Of a stretch of 64,000 nt of DNA, positions 24,001 through 35,352 are shown piece after piece (the stretch's first letter is position 1; every line of letters starts with the position of its first letter). Made by a program: the position numbers and the translations under genes. A model generated the notes under the pieces. The model worked only from the letters and a program-made list of their open reading frames with translations. It had not been told where the DNA came from and searched no databases. The stretch comes from Nitzschia sp. pyKryTriq1 (taxonomy: Eukaryota; Bacillariophyta; Bacillariophyceae; Bacillariales; Bacillariaceae): assembly GCA_956465555.1 (NCBI GenBank), contig OY101116.1, positions 4,216,001 through 4,280,000 on the forward strand, written 5' to 3'.

Positions 24001-26100
24001 ATCATCGTCATATGAGGAAGCCATGGACAATCCTCGTTTTTGTTCCGCTGCTGCTGCTGCTGCTGCTGCTGTTACTTTGGATGATGGAATAACATTCGCA
24101 TCCACATCCACATCCTCTTGTTCTTCTTCTTTCGATGATTCACGTTGGGGCAAGGTTGGCGGAGTATTGTTTTCAGCATTATTGAACGATACTTGACGTC
24201 GCGGCTTTGTCGAAGATGCATTTTTATTAGTAGTGGTCGTCGTCTTCGTCGCCGTCGAAAGAATAAAAGAACGTGTCGGGACGGCTGCTGAGGAAGACAA
24301 TGATGACGACGTTGATGATGAGGCTTGACGCATGGGTTGTTTGAGACCAAAATTCATCATCCACCCAGACGACGACGACGGTAAATCGGGAACTGTCGAC
24401 ACTCCAGAAGCATTCATTTCTTCTTGCTCCATCATCATCCTCATCATTGTGCTTTTGGTATCCGGACTGGAAATATTTTCATCACCAACACCGTCAACGT
24501 CACCAACACCAATTTCTGCAGTCGGCGTCGTAATCGCGGAAAGGTCCGAGTAGGTTTTTTGATGATGACTGTGATGATTGCGATGATGATCCGATGCTTT
24601 GCGTCCTGGCAACCGCGGGGGTGCTTCCATGGTCGGCACACTGGACGAAATCTGTTGTTGTTGTTGTTGTTGCTGTTGTTGTCGTTGATGAGACTGGGGC
24701 GTGGTTGGAGCACTGCTGCTGGTATAAATATGAGTAGCAGTATTAGCAGCAGTATTAGCAGCAGTATTAGCAGCAGTAGCAGTAGCGGGATGTGAGGAAG
24801 AAGCCACACTGCTGATACTCCCTTCTTGTTGTTGTTGTGATGTTGTTGTTCCAATACTTTCTCTTCTCGATGCAGCAGCTCGTTTCTTGGCAATCGATTT
24901 GATCATTCGTAATTCTTGTTGAATCGTCTTGTTTTGTTTTTCGACCGTAGCCTGCAATTCACGAATTTGTTCCTCCTTGTTTTGCAATTCTTGTCGTGTT
25001 TCTTGCAATAATAATAACAATTGTTGTTGTTGTTGTTCTGTTTCTTTTTCTTCTTTTTCTTTTTCCTTTTCTTCCAACAACAACAACCGTTCCCATTGAT
25101 GCATTTGATGGACTCTTAGCACGGCTTGCTGAACCGCATTCCAAACGTCATGATGGTCATCATCATCAACAGGAGGAGGATCATCATCATCATCATCATC
25201 ATCACCAGCCTTGTCGCCTTGTTGTTGCACTAGTTGTTGTTTTTGTTGTTGCTGTTGTTGCTGCTGTTGCTGCTGTTGCTGCTGTTGCTGCTGTTGCTGC
25301 TGTTGCTGCTGTTGCTGCTGTTGCTGCTGTTGCTGCTGTTGCTGCTGTTGCTGTTGATCCTCCTTATCACTATCCTCCTCGTCGTCGTGACTAATAAGGC
25401 CCCAATTGGAATTCTTGATAAACGTCTCTTGCATTCCCTTGATTTCATTTATGGACAAGGCAAAGGATTTTCGTTGTCGAGAATATTGTCCTCCTCCATC
25501 CGTGGAAATAATAATAAGCTCGGAAGCACAAATCCGACAGGGATAAACGGCAGCCGTAGAAGTAGTCGTAGCAGCCGTAGAAGTAGCAGTCGTAGCCGTA
25601 GAAGTAGCAGTCGTAGTAGTAATACAGACTGTCGGATGCCGGACGCACATGCCTTGAGGAGTCATGCCAAGTGCGGCGCGACAAACGTCCATTACCTGTG
25701 CTTCTTGTGCTGCTGCTTCTTGTGCTGCTTGTGCTTCCTCCTCTTCCTCCTGCTGCTCTTGATTATGATGATGATGATGATGATTCTTCTTCTTCATGTG
25801 CTTCATCGAGGTGTTTGTGATGTTGGAGGTGGTGGTGGTGGTGTTGGTGGTGCTGCTGTTGGGAGCTTTTTGTAGAGTCGGAGGACGACGACGACTCGTC
25901 GCATTCACCGCAACAGTACTAGCAGTAGCAGTATTAGCAGTAGCAGTGTTACCATTCATGGTATCGTCGTCGCCGCCGTCGTCGTGGTCTTCTACTACTA
26001 CTACTGCTTCTTCTCCTTCTACTCCATCTACTCCGTAGTGCTCTTCATCATCATCATTATCATCATCATCATCTTTATGATCCGCTGCGGCGTCGTTCAT
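21061..26100 (-). CDS. Large low-complexity protein with C-terminal MORN repeats (copy A)
   Basis: About 1,599 residues, exons 26100-21680, 21555-21487 and 21370-21061. Both junctions fall inside a MORN unit and restore YEG-TFVYDARHG and YEG-MFHEDKRQG. The N-terminus is Asp/Thr/His-rich. Residues about 135-205 hold a cysteine motif (CVRHP ... YPCRIC) like a short Cys/His segment I associate with diatom proteins. A Gln run of about 38 residues (25243-25356) precedes a Glu/Gln coiled coil. The middle is disordered, with four EI-[SQ]-F motifs (EISFVPP, EISFDG, EIQFDG, EIQFSAP). From about residue 1413 lie six to seven MORN units (YxGxWxxGxxHGxG), which in other proteins bind membranes or mediate dimerisation. 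The function is unknown; a membrane or cortical scaffold is plausible. The open frame extends to 26247, but upstream codons are ATTG repeats, so ATG 26100 is preferred. Confidence 0.8.
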
Positions 26101-26943
26101 GTTGATATTAGTGGTAGTGTATATTATATTATTATCCGCTGATGATTGATTGATGCGCTGATTGACTGACTGATTGATTGATTGATTGATTGATTGATGG
26201 ACTAATGACTGTGTTCCTCGTGGTACAGTACAGTATCTGCGATACACGTTTATTATTACTGCGATGAGTCGTCAAGCCAACAAGCCAACAAGCCAACAAG
26301 CCAACAAGCAAGCAAGCAAGCAAGCAATACTAATACGTTTCGATCTGGTTTTGCTTATTTTTATTTCTTATTCTTATTATTTTATTCTCATCGCATGATG
26401 TCGCATGATGATATGTATGCGCAATCCTTTCGTGGTGCCGGTTATTATTATTCCATATTCCATGCTTTCGTCGTTCGTCGTGGAGGCGGGGGGTTGAGGT
26501 GTGATGTCCTCTTCTACTCTAGCTAGTAGAGTAGTCGCTGCACTGAATTTTTTGTATCATCGGGTCATTTTGCGGTCAGTCGCGACGTCGCGTCGCTCGA
26601 TTCGATTTCGATGAGTGCGTTGCGTGACATCACAGGCTGTGGATGCGCGCGCGCCGTGGTTCGCTCGAAGACCAACCGACCGGACCGAACCGGACCGCCG
26701 GACCAGACGCTTCCCCCCCCCCTGATGAGACTCTCTACTACTACTAGCTAGTAGTAGTAGTAGTCTCTACTAGTAGTAGAGTAGCTACTCTGACGGAATG
26801 GTCGATCTGAAGTTGATATTATATCCGACACTATGATCGATTAGATCTTGAGCGTACGTCGTCGCGTCTGTCATCATCATCATCACGATCACTCCTCATC
26901 TATCTACTAGTAGTAGTAGTACTTAGTAGTTAGATGGTTACTA
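26101..26943. other. Intergenic between the MORN and LRR genes (copy A)
   Basis: Promoter side of the MORN gene. It holds ATTG and AAGC repeats, a C run (26713-26722), a GTGACATCAC site near 26623 and a perfect 26-bp palindrome of CTA/TAG units at 26735-26760. No gene seen. Confidence 0.55.
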
Positions 26944-29900
26944 CTAGTTGCAGCAATCGAGGTCTTGACAGCAGGAACATGCGACTCGTTCTTGGTCGTT
27001 GCAGTCGGAACATGCTTTCACTAGTAGTAGGCCTCCTGATACTGAGAGTCCACCCTCGTCACCAGCAGTACCATTGATGTTGCCGATGCTTGTGGCCTCG
27101 CAAATGCCCTCCAGACTACCCGTCAAACCACTATTCCAACGAAAGTCAAATTCCACCATTCCACTCGCCCTGGAAAAGTCGGGAAACGTACCCGTCAAAA
27201 AGTTGAGGTCTAGTAGTGGTAGCGTAGCAGCAGTAGTAGTAGTAGAAGACGCAGCCAAGTAGAGAAACATTGTAGAAATGTGAGAACCGACGACGACGAC
27301 GACGACAATATTAATAATAGTGCACAACAAGAGAGGAGAAGATCATAATGTCTTTGACTTCAACAACAACAACAATAAAAATAAAATCATCATAATCATC
27401 AACATCATCATATACGAGATCAACACTTACAAATCGACAACGAAGTCAGTTGATCGAGAAGTCCCAGTTCGGTCGGAAGACTTCCCTCCAATCGATTGTC
27501 GCCTGGTAGTAGCAGGAAAAAAGACGATGAGAATTTCAAGATATTCGACTTTTTTTCTCTTTCAAAGCGCAATGCACCAGTTCCTTCGTTCGTTCGTTCG
27601 TTCGTACTTACTGAGATTCAATACTTCGAGTTGGACCAAGTTTCCAAGTTCACTTGGTAAAATGCCAGTTAATCCATTTTCGTCTGAAAAATACATTAAA
27701 AAAAGGAGATATTATTTTGATTGAGGAAATAGTATCGTCGATGATTCCGATCAACAAAATCATTCTTTTGGATACTACTAGCTAGTAGTAGAAAAAGAAC
27801 AACGTTCGACAACAACCATAACAACAACAACAATAACAACAACGACAACCACCACCATAACAACTTACCGAGTCGCAATACTTGTAGATTGGTAAGCAAA
27901 CCCAACTCGGTGGGAATAGATGATCCAAGGCCACGATTGAGGGCCAATGCTAGTTGCGTCAAATTGGGCGCTAGATTGACGATTTCGGTAGGGATCCCGC
28001 CGATTAAATCATTGTCGACTGTAGTATTGAAGAAGAAGAAAAAGAAGAAGAAGAAGTAAGGAAAGAGAAGAGGTCGTGAGTCCAGTGGGCGGAAAGGTCA
28101 AAGAGAACAAAACGAGAGATGTGATTCCCAACGGCCAAACGTACTGGCGGATATAACCTCCAAACTTGTCATGGAAAATATTCCAGACGGAATGGTTCCC
28201 GTAAGACTATTGGAACCCAAGCCCAAAACGCGGAGGGAGGCAAGTCGCTCGACAGTGAAAGTACTAGGAATTGGGCCCGTCAGAGTATTCGCCGCTGCTC
28301 ATAGTACAGTATCACCATGGGAGTAGTACAGACAGTACAGTACATAAACAAAGAGGTGAGATACGAAAAAGACAAGTAGCATTGTGGCGAGGCGAGGGGG
28401 GTCCTTGACCGATGCACTTACTCAGATCCAAGACTTCGAGCCTCGAACAGTCGGCTAGTTCGTCCGGGATACTTCCGCGGATGCTATTTTGAGTCAGATC
28501 CAAGGAGCGTAGAAAAGAGAAATGACATACTTCCGTCGGGATTGGTCCTTGAAGCTCGAGACGCTCGATAGTTATATTGGTTGGACGGAGAGGATTCTCG
28601 GTATCCAAGCAAAAGATGCCTTGGTGCTTCTCTGTACTGTCGAAATTCCAATCACAAATCGATTCTTCTGTCATCCACCAACTCGTCCTGGAGGCGTCGG
28701 CCATGTCCATCGCGAAGGAGAAGTGGAGAACGGCGGCAACGTATCGATCTTGAATTTCGGTCAACAAACTTGTATCGACGGGATTCAACCGGGCCTTGTC
28801 AATGTTGGCCAACCATTGAATGGCTTCATATTGCGGCGTGCCTTCTGTCTCCAGCGAATCAATATCCGAGATGGAAGAAGCGGCTATCAACGCCGTGAAG
28901 GACTGTGTCCGAGCAAGACTAGTTGGCGCCGCTGTTATGAGAGCTGTAGGAGCCAAGGTAGGTGCCGTAGCCGGTGGTGAGGTTTTGTTCGGCATGTCAT
29001 TGCCAGGATCCTTATCTTGTTTCGTCAACACAAGTGGCACGGCAACTATCATTCCCAGCAATAACAAGCCAAAGGCAAGGATGGTCCATTTGTTCTTTTT
29101 CGGTATTCCTTTTCCCTTTTCGCGCTCATCAAAAGACGGTGATAGAGCCACTACTTGTTGGACACTTGGTGCCGGAGCCGTTGCCGTTGCCGACACTATT
29201 GGCACAGCCGGAGCGGTGACCATTGCTTCACCGTCCCCGCCATTGTCCCCGTTCTCTTCCGTCCACTCTGAACTCAATCCAGGTTGAGGTCGTCCGCTGC
29301 TTCCCAAGCTACCCAAACTCATCATGCTTCTACTGTGTCCGCTGATTTCTCCCATTTCCATGGCTTGTGTCGTATCCTTGACGCGAGGTTGTACGGAACT
29401 CCTTCCCACGGCGTATGCTCCTGGCTCATCGGATAGCATTTGTTCCATACCCACCTCGAACGTTACCGATGCGGATAGTCCTTGTTGTTGTTGTTGTTGT
29501 TCCAGATCTTCCATACCTTCTTCTTCGGTTTGTCGTTGTGTCACGATACTTTGTTGAGCTCTCGCCTCGGAACGATGACTGGTCCGAAGACTCTCGTCCA
29601 TGACGGAATGTTGATCGCCGGTAATTTGGTGCGGCAATTGATGGCGATGGATCAGTAGAGCGCTACCATCATCATCATCATCGTGATCATTATCGCTACT
29701 GTTTCTTTTGCTCGTATTCAATGGCACGGCTGGAGATTCTCCTTCGTCAATGACGCCGCCACCTCCAGCACCACCGCCGCGACCACCAGCTATAGATTTT
29801 GCCAATTGTTTCTGGGCGAGGCTACTCCGGGTAGTATATCGATCGATTCTCCCCGTAAGAGCTGGTATAGAAGGCGGTAGTACTGGTGATGATGCTGATG

Positions 29901-31176
29901 CTGATGATGTCCGATTGGCAGGAGAGAACTTGGCATTTTGAGCAAGACTGGAACCACGGGGACGTCGAGTACTGGACGATGGTGAAGGCGATGGTGGTAG
30001 TAGTACTGGTGACGACGAAGACGCTGATGGCGCATTCGAGGTCCGATTGGCAGGAGAGAATTTGGCATTTTGAGCGAGCGAAGTCCGGGGAAGTCGCCGC
30101 ATAATAGAGGGCGATGATGCTCTCTTTGTTGTTGTACTAGTACTTGTTGATGTGTGGGTAGCCACGGTTTTTTCTTCGTCCTGTTGGGTAGTCATAGGAC
30201 GAGGAGAACCAGTCTTGTTCATCATACTACTAGTCCTACTACTACTATTTGTTGTAGTTGTAGTTTGTAGCGTTGCAGCAGGAGCATCTCCGGCATCCAT
30301 CATCGTCTTTCGTGGCGTCTGTTGTAGTAAAGCTGAATAAGCACCCGATACAGCCACTGCTCCAGGCTGCTTCGTTGCTGCTCCTGAAATGTTTCCAGCA
30401 GCAGCAGCCTGGGATTTCTTTTCATGTTGTTTTTGTTGTTGTTGGTCTTCTTCTTGACCCTTATTCTTGGAGGAGGAGGATGATGGACCAGGACCCGAAA
30501 CAGCCACTGCCCCTGGCATTGTAGTAGTAGTAGTAGTAGTATTGTTAGCAGTCGTCGTCGACGACGGCGATGCGGCATCTTCTTCCATGAGGAACGACGC
30601 AAAAGATTCTTCCAACGAGGTAGCAGTACTAGCTGGCCTTGGTTGAAGAAGAAGCGGCAGCACCATTTTTGGGGGAGGTAATACACCATCATTACTGGCG
30701 AGACTGGTAGTAGTAGTATTATGGGTGGTTTGAGTAGTATCTTCCATGATGAATGACGCAAAGGAATGGGTACTCGCAACTAATATTTCGGCCTCGTCGT
30801 CGTCATCATCGTCGTCATCCTTTTTGTCAGCATCTTCTTCGTCATCCTTGTCGTCGTCATCATCGCTGAATATGAATTGAGGACCCGAGGAATTTCCAGA
30901 TTGCATCGAAATGGCTCGAGAATCCGCCGTCAATGCTTTGGGACGATCCTCCACCACCTCGGAGGAGGATGATGATAAAACGGGCACTGCTGGTGGTCCG
31001 TTCAAGACTGAAGATTGATTTTGGAGATCCTGATGATGATCATGATGATGATGCTGATCCTTATGATTCAAACTCATCATTGTCAACAAAGTGACCTTAG
31101 GAGGAAGAGGGGGCGAGGATGTATCCTTCTGCTCACCAGATGAGCTGATATCAGTAGAAGAAGAAGAAGAAGTCAT
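26944..31176 (-). CDS. Type II membrane leucine-rich-repeat protein (copy A)
   Basis: About 1,154 residues in six exons: 31176-28422, 28294-28145, 28018-27869, 27683-27612, 27502-27431 and 27209-26944. All introns are phase 1, and every join restores LxxLxLxxNxLxGxIP spacing. Residues 1-693 are an acidic Ser/Thr/Asp-rich, probably cytoplasmic region; it contains an exact internal repeat, SLAQNAKFSPANRTS. One membrane span lies at about 694-718 (WTILAFGLLLLGMIVAVPLV). A Thr/Pro stalk follows, then the helical segment typical of diatom LRR proteins (YEAIQWLAN ... RYVAAVLHFS ... ICDWNF), then about seven plant-type LRRs with GxIP. The C-terminus is Cys-rich (CSDCNDQERVACSCCQDLDCCN has the CxCCxxxxCC form). 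Likely a surface adhesion or recognition protein; no kinase domain. ATG 31176 is the first Met. Confidence 0.85.
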
Positions 31177-32435
31177 GTTCAATCACTCTGTCGATCTTCT
31201 AATAATATCCGTTTGTGTTGTTGGTGGAATATGGATATATGATGAGAAATGAGAAATGAGAACGAGCGACGACGACGACGACGATGATCTTGATGCATCA
31301 TGTGTTTTCTTGTCCCATCGGTGGACTTACTTGACGTGCATAAAATCCAAACGGATAAAAAGGACGGTGTGTCCACTTGTATGTGTACACTATGGTGGTG
31401 TGTGTGCGTGGATTCGCCATGCTTCATTTTTGTTCTCCGATTTCTCCCTTCCTCTACAGTATCTGCTGCAGTACCGGTACGGTCGGTATTGTACTCGGTA
31501 CCGGTACTTGTGAAGCATGACAGTTAGTAGAAACACCAACACCACCACCATAAATGTTGGATCCTGTTTTTATCTGGCGGGATCGTTGTTCTGTTTTTCA
31601 ATAAATAATGGGAATGTATGAATGAATGAATGAGAATGGACATCAATGACCCAAGGCATAGTTTAGGAACGTTCTTGGGGGTGTTCGCTATCCTTCTTTC
31701 CTTATTGGTGTACTGCTCGTACGTACTGTACTGTAGTAGAAAATGCACTCAACAATACCGCCAGTACCGATTTTTTGTGATTGTACGGAGTAGCCAAGCC
31801 CCAACTAACGCATCGACGGGCGGGGGAGCGTCGAACGATATTACAGAAATGGGTAGGCGTGGATATTCATCTTAGTGACTTAATACATTCAATATGATAG
31901 AAAGGCGATGCGGGCGTTTTCATTTTTTTCCACTTGTTTTCACTTTTAAACTATGTAGAATTCCCACCACACTCTACGAAGGACCTCGAATAAATCTCGA
32001 CTGAGTCTCGAATCTCTGCTGGCGCGCAACGCATCCATTCGATAGTTCTCAATCATCTCGCACAGTCCGTTTGAGCAAGGAGTAGCCAGCGGGAATCAGA
32101 ACACAACGGACACAAGCGAGACAAGCATGTGTATGTATGCATGCAATACCGAGAAGCAACCGCTAGCGGGCTGGCGTGGTGTGACAATCCGGCTTCCGGT
32201 ACGTGCATATTATGCTTTGACCATGGCCCGGAATTCCGCGACGCGGCTGCATGAGCCGGGATTTGGCAACACGGCAGTACGAAGTACGAAGACAGTGCTG
32301 GTGGTCAAAGTCATTCTTCCATTTCTTGCATACTCTATCTTCGTCACTCGCCACACCACCAACAGCATCATCATCATCCTAGTGCCGGTAGCATACAGTA
32401 TATAGTATATTGTAATAGTATACAGGTAGAGTATA
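31177..32435. other. Intergenic, divergent upstream region (copy A)
   Basis: Lies between the LRR gene (minus) and the small basic protein (plus). It holds GTACCGGTAC words near 31465-31510, GAATGA repeats near 31615 and TATA-like AT-rich sequence just before 32436 (ATAGTATATTGTAATAG). Short frames at 31630-31875 and 32127-32405 resemble nothing and are not called. Confidence 0.5.
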
Positions 32436-32891
32436 ATGGTGATTCTAGAGACGGCCGCCATTGGAGCTGCGGGGTATGGATTGTATCGCGGAGGCGATGC
32501 GGCGATCCGCAAGGGCAAGGAGACGGCCAAGGAAGTGCAAAGAGAACGTGTTCGACAATCGCAACGATCCGAATGGAAGGAAAAGAAAAAGACACGACAA
32601 GAACGAATCCAAGCCTTGGTCCAATTAAAAGAGTCCAAGAATAATCAGCCTCCAGGCGGTGCTGTGACCGCCTCTGCCCCGGCCTCGGCCTCGGCCTCGG
32701 ATTATTCCAGAGCATCAGCAGCGTCGGCTACGACATCATCGTCCATTGAAGATCGACACCAAAGCGTCATGGAGAAATTACGATCGAGTCGTCGATCTCA
32801 ACAACAGCAGCAACAGCCCAATACTGCTGCTGCAAAAGGACCCGGCGCCAAACTGGCGAGTTTCTTTGGTGGAAACAGCAAGCGAAAGTAA
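32436..32891 (+). CDS. Small basic coiled-coil hypothetical protein (copy A)
   Basis: 151 residues, single exon. The N-terminus (VILETAAIGAAGYGLYRGG) is a short Gly/Ala hydrophobic segment. It is followed by a highly charged Lys/Arg/Glu/Gln helix (about 24-70), an Ala/Ser linker, a Gln run and a basic C-terminus (AKLASFFGGNSKRK). I do not recognise a characterised family. The arrangement resembles small proteins that attach peripherally to membranes by a short hydrophobic end. The composition differs clearly from the simple-sequence frames around it, which supports coding. Confidence 0.65.
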   Translation: MVILETAAIGAAGYGLYRGGDAAIRKGKETAKEVQRERVRQSQRSEWKEKKKTRQERIQALVQLKESKNNQPPGGAVTASAPASASASDYSRASAASATTSSSIEDRHQSVMEKLRSSRRSQQQQQQPNTAAAKGPGAKLASFFGGNSKRK

Positions 32892-33320
32892 TGTAAAAAA
32901 AAGTACAGCTGATGCTGGTATAATAGTTGGAAAGAGATGGCTATGGAGCTGGAGCTGTACAGTGTATGTACTTCTGCTATCCTTCGTTTACAGCAACAAC
33001 CTGATCATTGATATTCAACAACAAGGATCGTACTTACTTACGTACTTTCTTGGTTGCCGACGACCGCCTCCCTTCCTTCTACGAGTACCATACTGTCTAT
33101 GAAACTATCTATCTATCTATGGATGGATTGATGTATCGATATGTATATATATATATATATATGATGCTGCGCAGCATGTACCTTTACTAGTACTACTAGT
33201 ACGTACAATACTCCTCTAATCTCTATACCCAACATCTTACTAGCTAAAGTAGAGTAGAATGTCTCTAGAGTAGTAGCTAGTAGTAGAGAGTAGATTGCTT
33301 GAGGTGACACTGTAGAGATC
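32892..33320. other. Intergenic up to the copy A right boundary
   Basis: TATC and TA microsatellites (33108-33162) and CTAGTAG words. The last bases before the boundary are GACACTGTAGAGATC, shared with copy B. Confidence 0.6.
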
Positions 33321-33890
33321 GAAGAGGGATTCTTGGCGCTGTACAAGGGATCATGGCCTGCTCTTCTGCTGACTTCTCATGGAGGCGTCCAGTTTGTCGT
33401 ATATGAATTTCTTCGGAAACACTTTCACTATGCGAGAGCTCAACGAGATATTTCAAGCGGAGAAAACTCATCGCTGATTGATAGACTTGAAAAATCGGCT
33501 GGTTATTTAACAATGGGGGCTGTCTCCAAAATGTAAGTTTATGGTTCTTTTTGGGCAGTTTCAAGTTGCTGTGATGATGCGAATTTTGTGTAATGATGTG
33601 GCTCAACCCTTTTTAGAACGGCGAGCACCGTGACATATCCTCTTCAGGTTTTGAAAGCTCGATTACAGCAAAGATCCGAAACGGTGGAGTTGACCTCTGA
33701 AGGAGAAGTAAGAGTGGTAAAACGGGAATACGCTGGAACTTCAGCGGCAGTTAGGCGAATCTTGGAGAAGGAAGGACCAACAGGGTTCTTCAAAGGCTGT
33801 ATCCCCAACGCGATCCGAGTGGCACCAAGTGCAGCTGTGACTTTTTTGGTTTATGAAGCGGTGATGGATTTTTTGTCATGTGGTCCGTGA
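33321..33890 (+). CDS. Mitochondrial carrier (SLC25 family), 5'-truncated
   Basis: Only the C-terminal half of a mitochondrial inner-membrane carrier is present, in exons up to 33532 and 33617-33890 (junction SK-ITASTVTYPLQ, phase 2). Visible are the end of the second carrier repeat (EEGFLALYKG ... SHGGVQFVVYEFL) and the third repeat with its signature YPLQVLKARLQ and GFFKGCIPNAIRVAPSAAVTF. The family is about 300 residues; about 160 are seen here. The SHG-x-QF-x-x-YE stretch and YPLQVxKxRLQ resemble the folate/FAD carrier group (SLC25A32/Flx1), but the substrate cannot be assigned. The reading frame enters mid-domain exactly at the end of the duplicated block. The N-terminal half is not found upstream. 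Either the gene was cut by a rearrangement or the contig is chimeric here. Confidence 0.82.
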
Positions 33891-34309
33891 AGACCGCCCA
33901 GTTGACGAACGAAGAAGTGTGACTGCTCCAACAGGAGTCTACTAGTACTTCTTGTACTTCGTACAAGTATGCAATGAGACAGTCGCTGGCGAACACAGCC
34001 ACACACTTGAGAAATGAAGAATAGTTGCAATGGAAATAGGAGTCAAAGTCTTGGTACGAAGTGTGGATGAGACCCCACGAGGTGGAGTTTAGTACAAAAC
34101 ATTACGTAGGAATAGTTAGAGTAATGTTGTACTCAAAGACACAATCTCTCTCTAGAGAGAGTAGAAAGAGTAGTAGAGAGTACTGGTACTGGTACCTATC
34201 TATTGGAGATGTATAAGCGAACGGCGGCATGTATGGATACCGGTATAGTACAGTAGCATGTACATAGCATGGATTTCGTACAGTAGACGTGCGCATCTGG
34301 TACCGGTAG
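33891..34309. other. Intergenic downstream of the carrier fragment
   Basis: CT/GA and TACTGG words around 34145-34200 and TACCGG words near 34240-34310. No gene seen. Confidence 0.6.
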
Positions 34310-34311
34310 TA

Positions 34312-34822
34312 ATAAGCCGTGTCGCGCGGGCGCGGGTCACCGGAAATAATTTTTGCCACGAATTTTCTTCGTCGCGCCCACGCGATAACACCTGCTGTAG
34401 TAACTACCTGTCTGGCAATGGATCACTGTCACCAAATTAAACGACTGACGTTACGAATCGTCGGTAAGTATGTTTAGGTAGAGTGTGCTGTGTAATGGTA
34501 TGACCTTCAGAGCTGTTTATGATCATTTCAGACCTTGGCCCATTTTACATAGTAATATCACGAGGGAGTCCCTCGCGATAATGCTAGTTAAATTTGGCCA
34601 AGCTCTATATGATCATAATCAGCTCTGAAGGTCCTTTCCCTCTTGCAGCACGTTCAACCAAAAGATACTTAGATGATTCGTAACCTCAGTCGATTAATTT
34701 GGTTATGGTGATACATTGCCAGACAGGTAGTTACTACAGCACGTGTTATCGCGTGGGCGAGACGAAGAAAATTCGTGGCAAAAATTATTTCCGGTGACCC
34801 GCGCCCGCGCGACACGGCTTAT
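34312..34822. mobile_element. Fold-back MITE-like element, near-complete palindrome
   Basis: Arms of about 250 bp are inverted copies of each other. The outer 100 bp are almost identical (ATAAGCCGTGTCGCGCGGGC at the left, its complement at 34803-34822). The inner arms are more diverged but still pair, including GACCTTCAGAGCTG (left) and CAGCTCTGAAGGTC (right). The centre is a GAGGGAGTCCCTC hairpin near 34573. TA lies on both sides (34310-34311 and 34823-34824), consistent with a TA target-site duplication as in Tc1/mariner-derived MITEs. No coding capacity. The parent transposase family cannot be named from this copy. Confidence 0.85.
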
Positions 34823-34824
34823 TA

Positions 34825-35352
34825 ACGGTACTGTACTACTGTAACCCTATTCGTACTGTCCGGTATGCATACAAGTACCGAAGTTCTGTGATCGGTCATA
34901 CTAACTGTAGTGACCGCGCTGGGCAATGCGATGGCTGACGCCCAGACGTGCGTAATGGAGAACCATCATGCCGGTCGGTACTTGTACTGTATGTTGCAGG
35001 CATTTGTGCCGGTGTGATACGTACACCGACCTGGTACAAAACCCCTGCCATCACGAAATACCGAAAGAACGCGGTCCCGTTGTCACACGCACGCCAGCAG
35101 CCGCCGAAAATGGCGCGCTTTTCTTTGCGTGGGTTATGATGTTTTTGTTCTATCAAGTAAGAAGAATATTTTTGGCAACAAGAAGCGAAGGCGGCGTCAG
35201 TGAATATGGCAAAGGACGGCCCAAGCGAGGGGCGAGGGCTATCTACATAGCGAGAGAAAGAGCTGACTTGTTTACCCACTAGCTAGAGGACACGCCGAGT
35301 TTCGAGTGAAGAGTATCCATTATTCTTTGGTCATCGGGGTGGGAGGTTGAAG
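34825..35352. other. Intergenic upstream of the amino-acid transporter
   Basis: Ordinary-composition DNA with no supported gene. Open frames on both strands overlap without family signatures. It probably holds the transporter promoter and 5' UTR. Confidence 0.5.

Larger units (their letters stand above)
20959..33320. repeat. 12,362-bp duplicated block, copy A
   Basis: Every base I compared in 20959-33320 recurs at 41354-53715 with a constant offset of 20,395, including the long polyGln-encoding microsatellite and the TA run near 33140. All open frames inside are identical in translation. Constant offset at both ends means no net insertion or deletion. The left edge is the first base after the scaffold gap in copy B. 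The right edge (33320/33321) abuts a half carrier gene. Assembly redundancy is more likely than an ancient duplication. Confidence 0.97.

Noticed and set aside
25234-25875. 213-codon plus-strand frame with a long Leu run
   Set aside because: It is the antisense shadow of the Gln run in the MORN gene; the same applies to its copy at 45629-46270.
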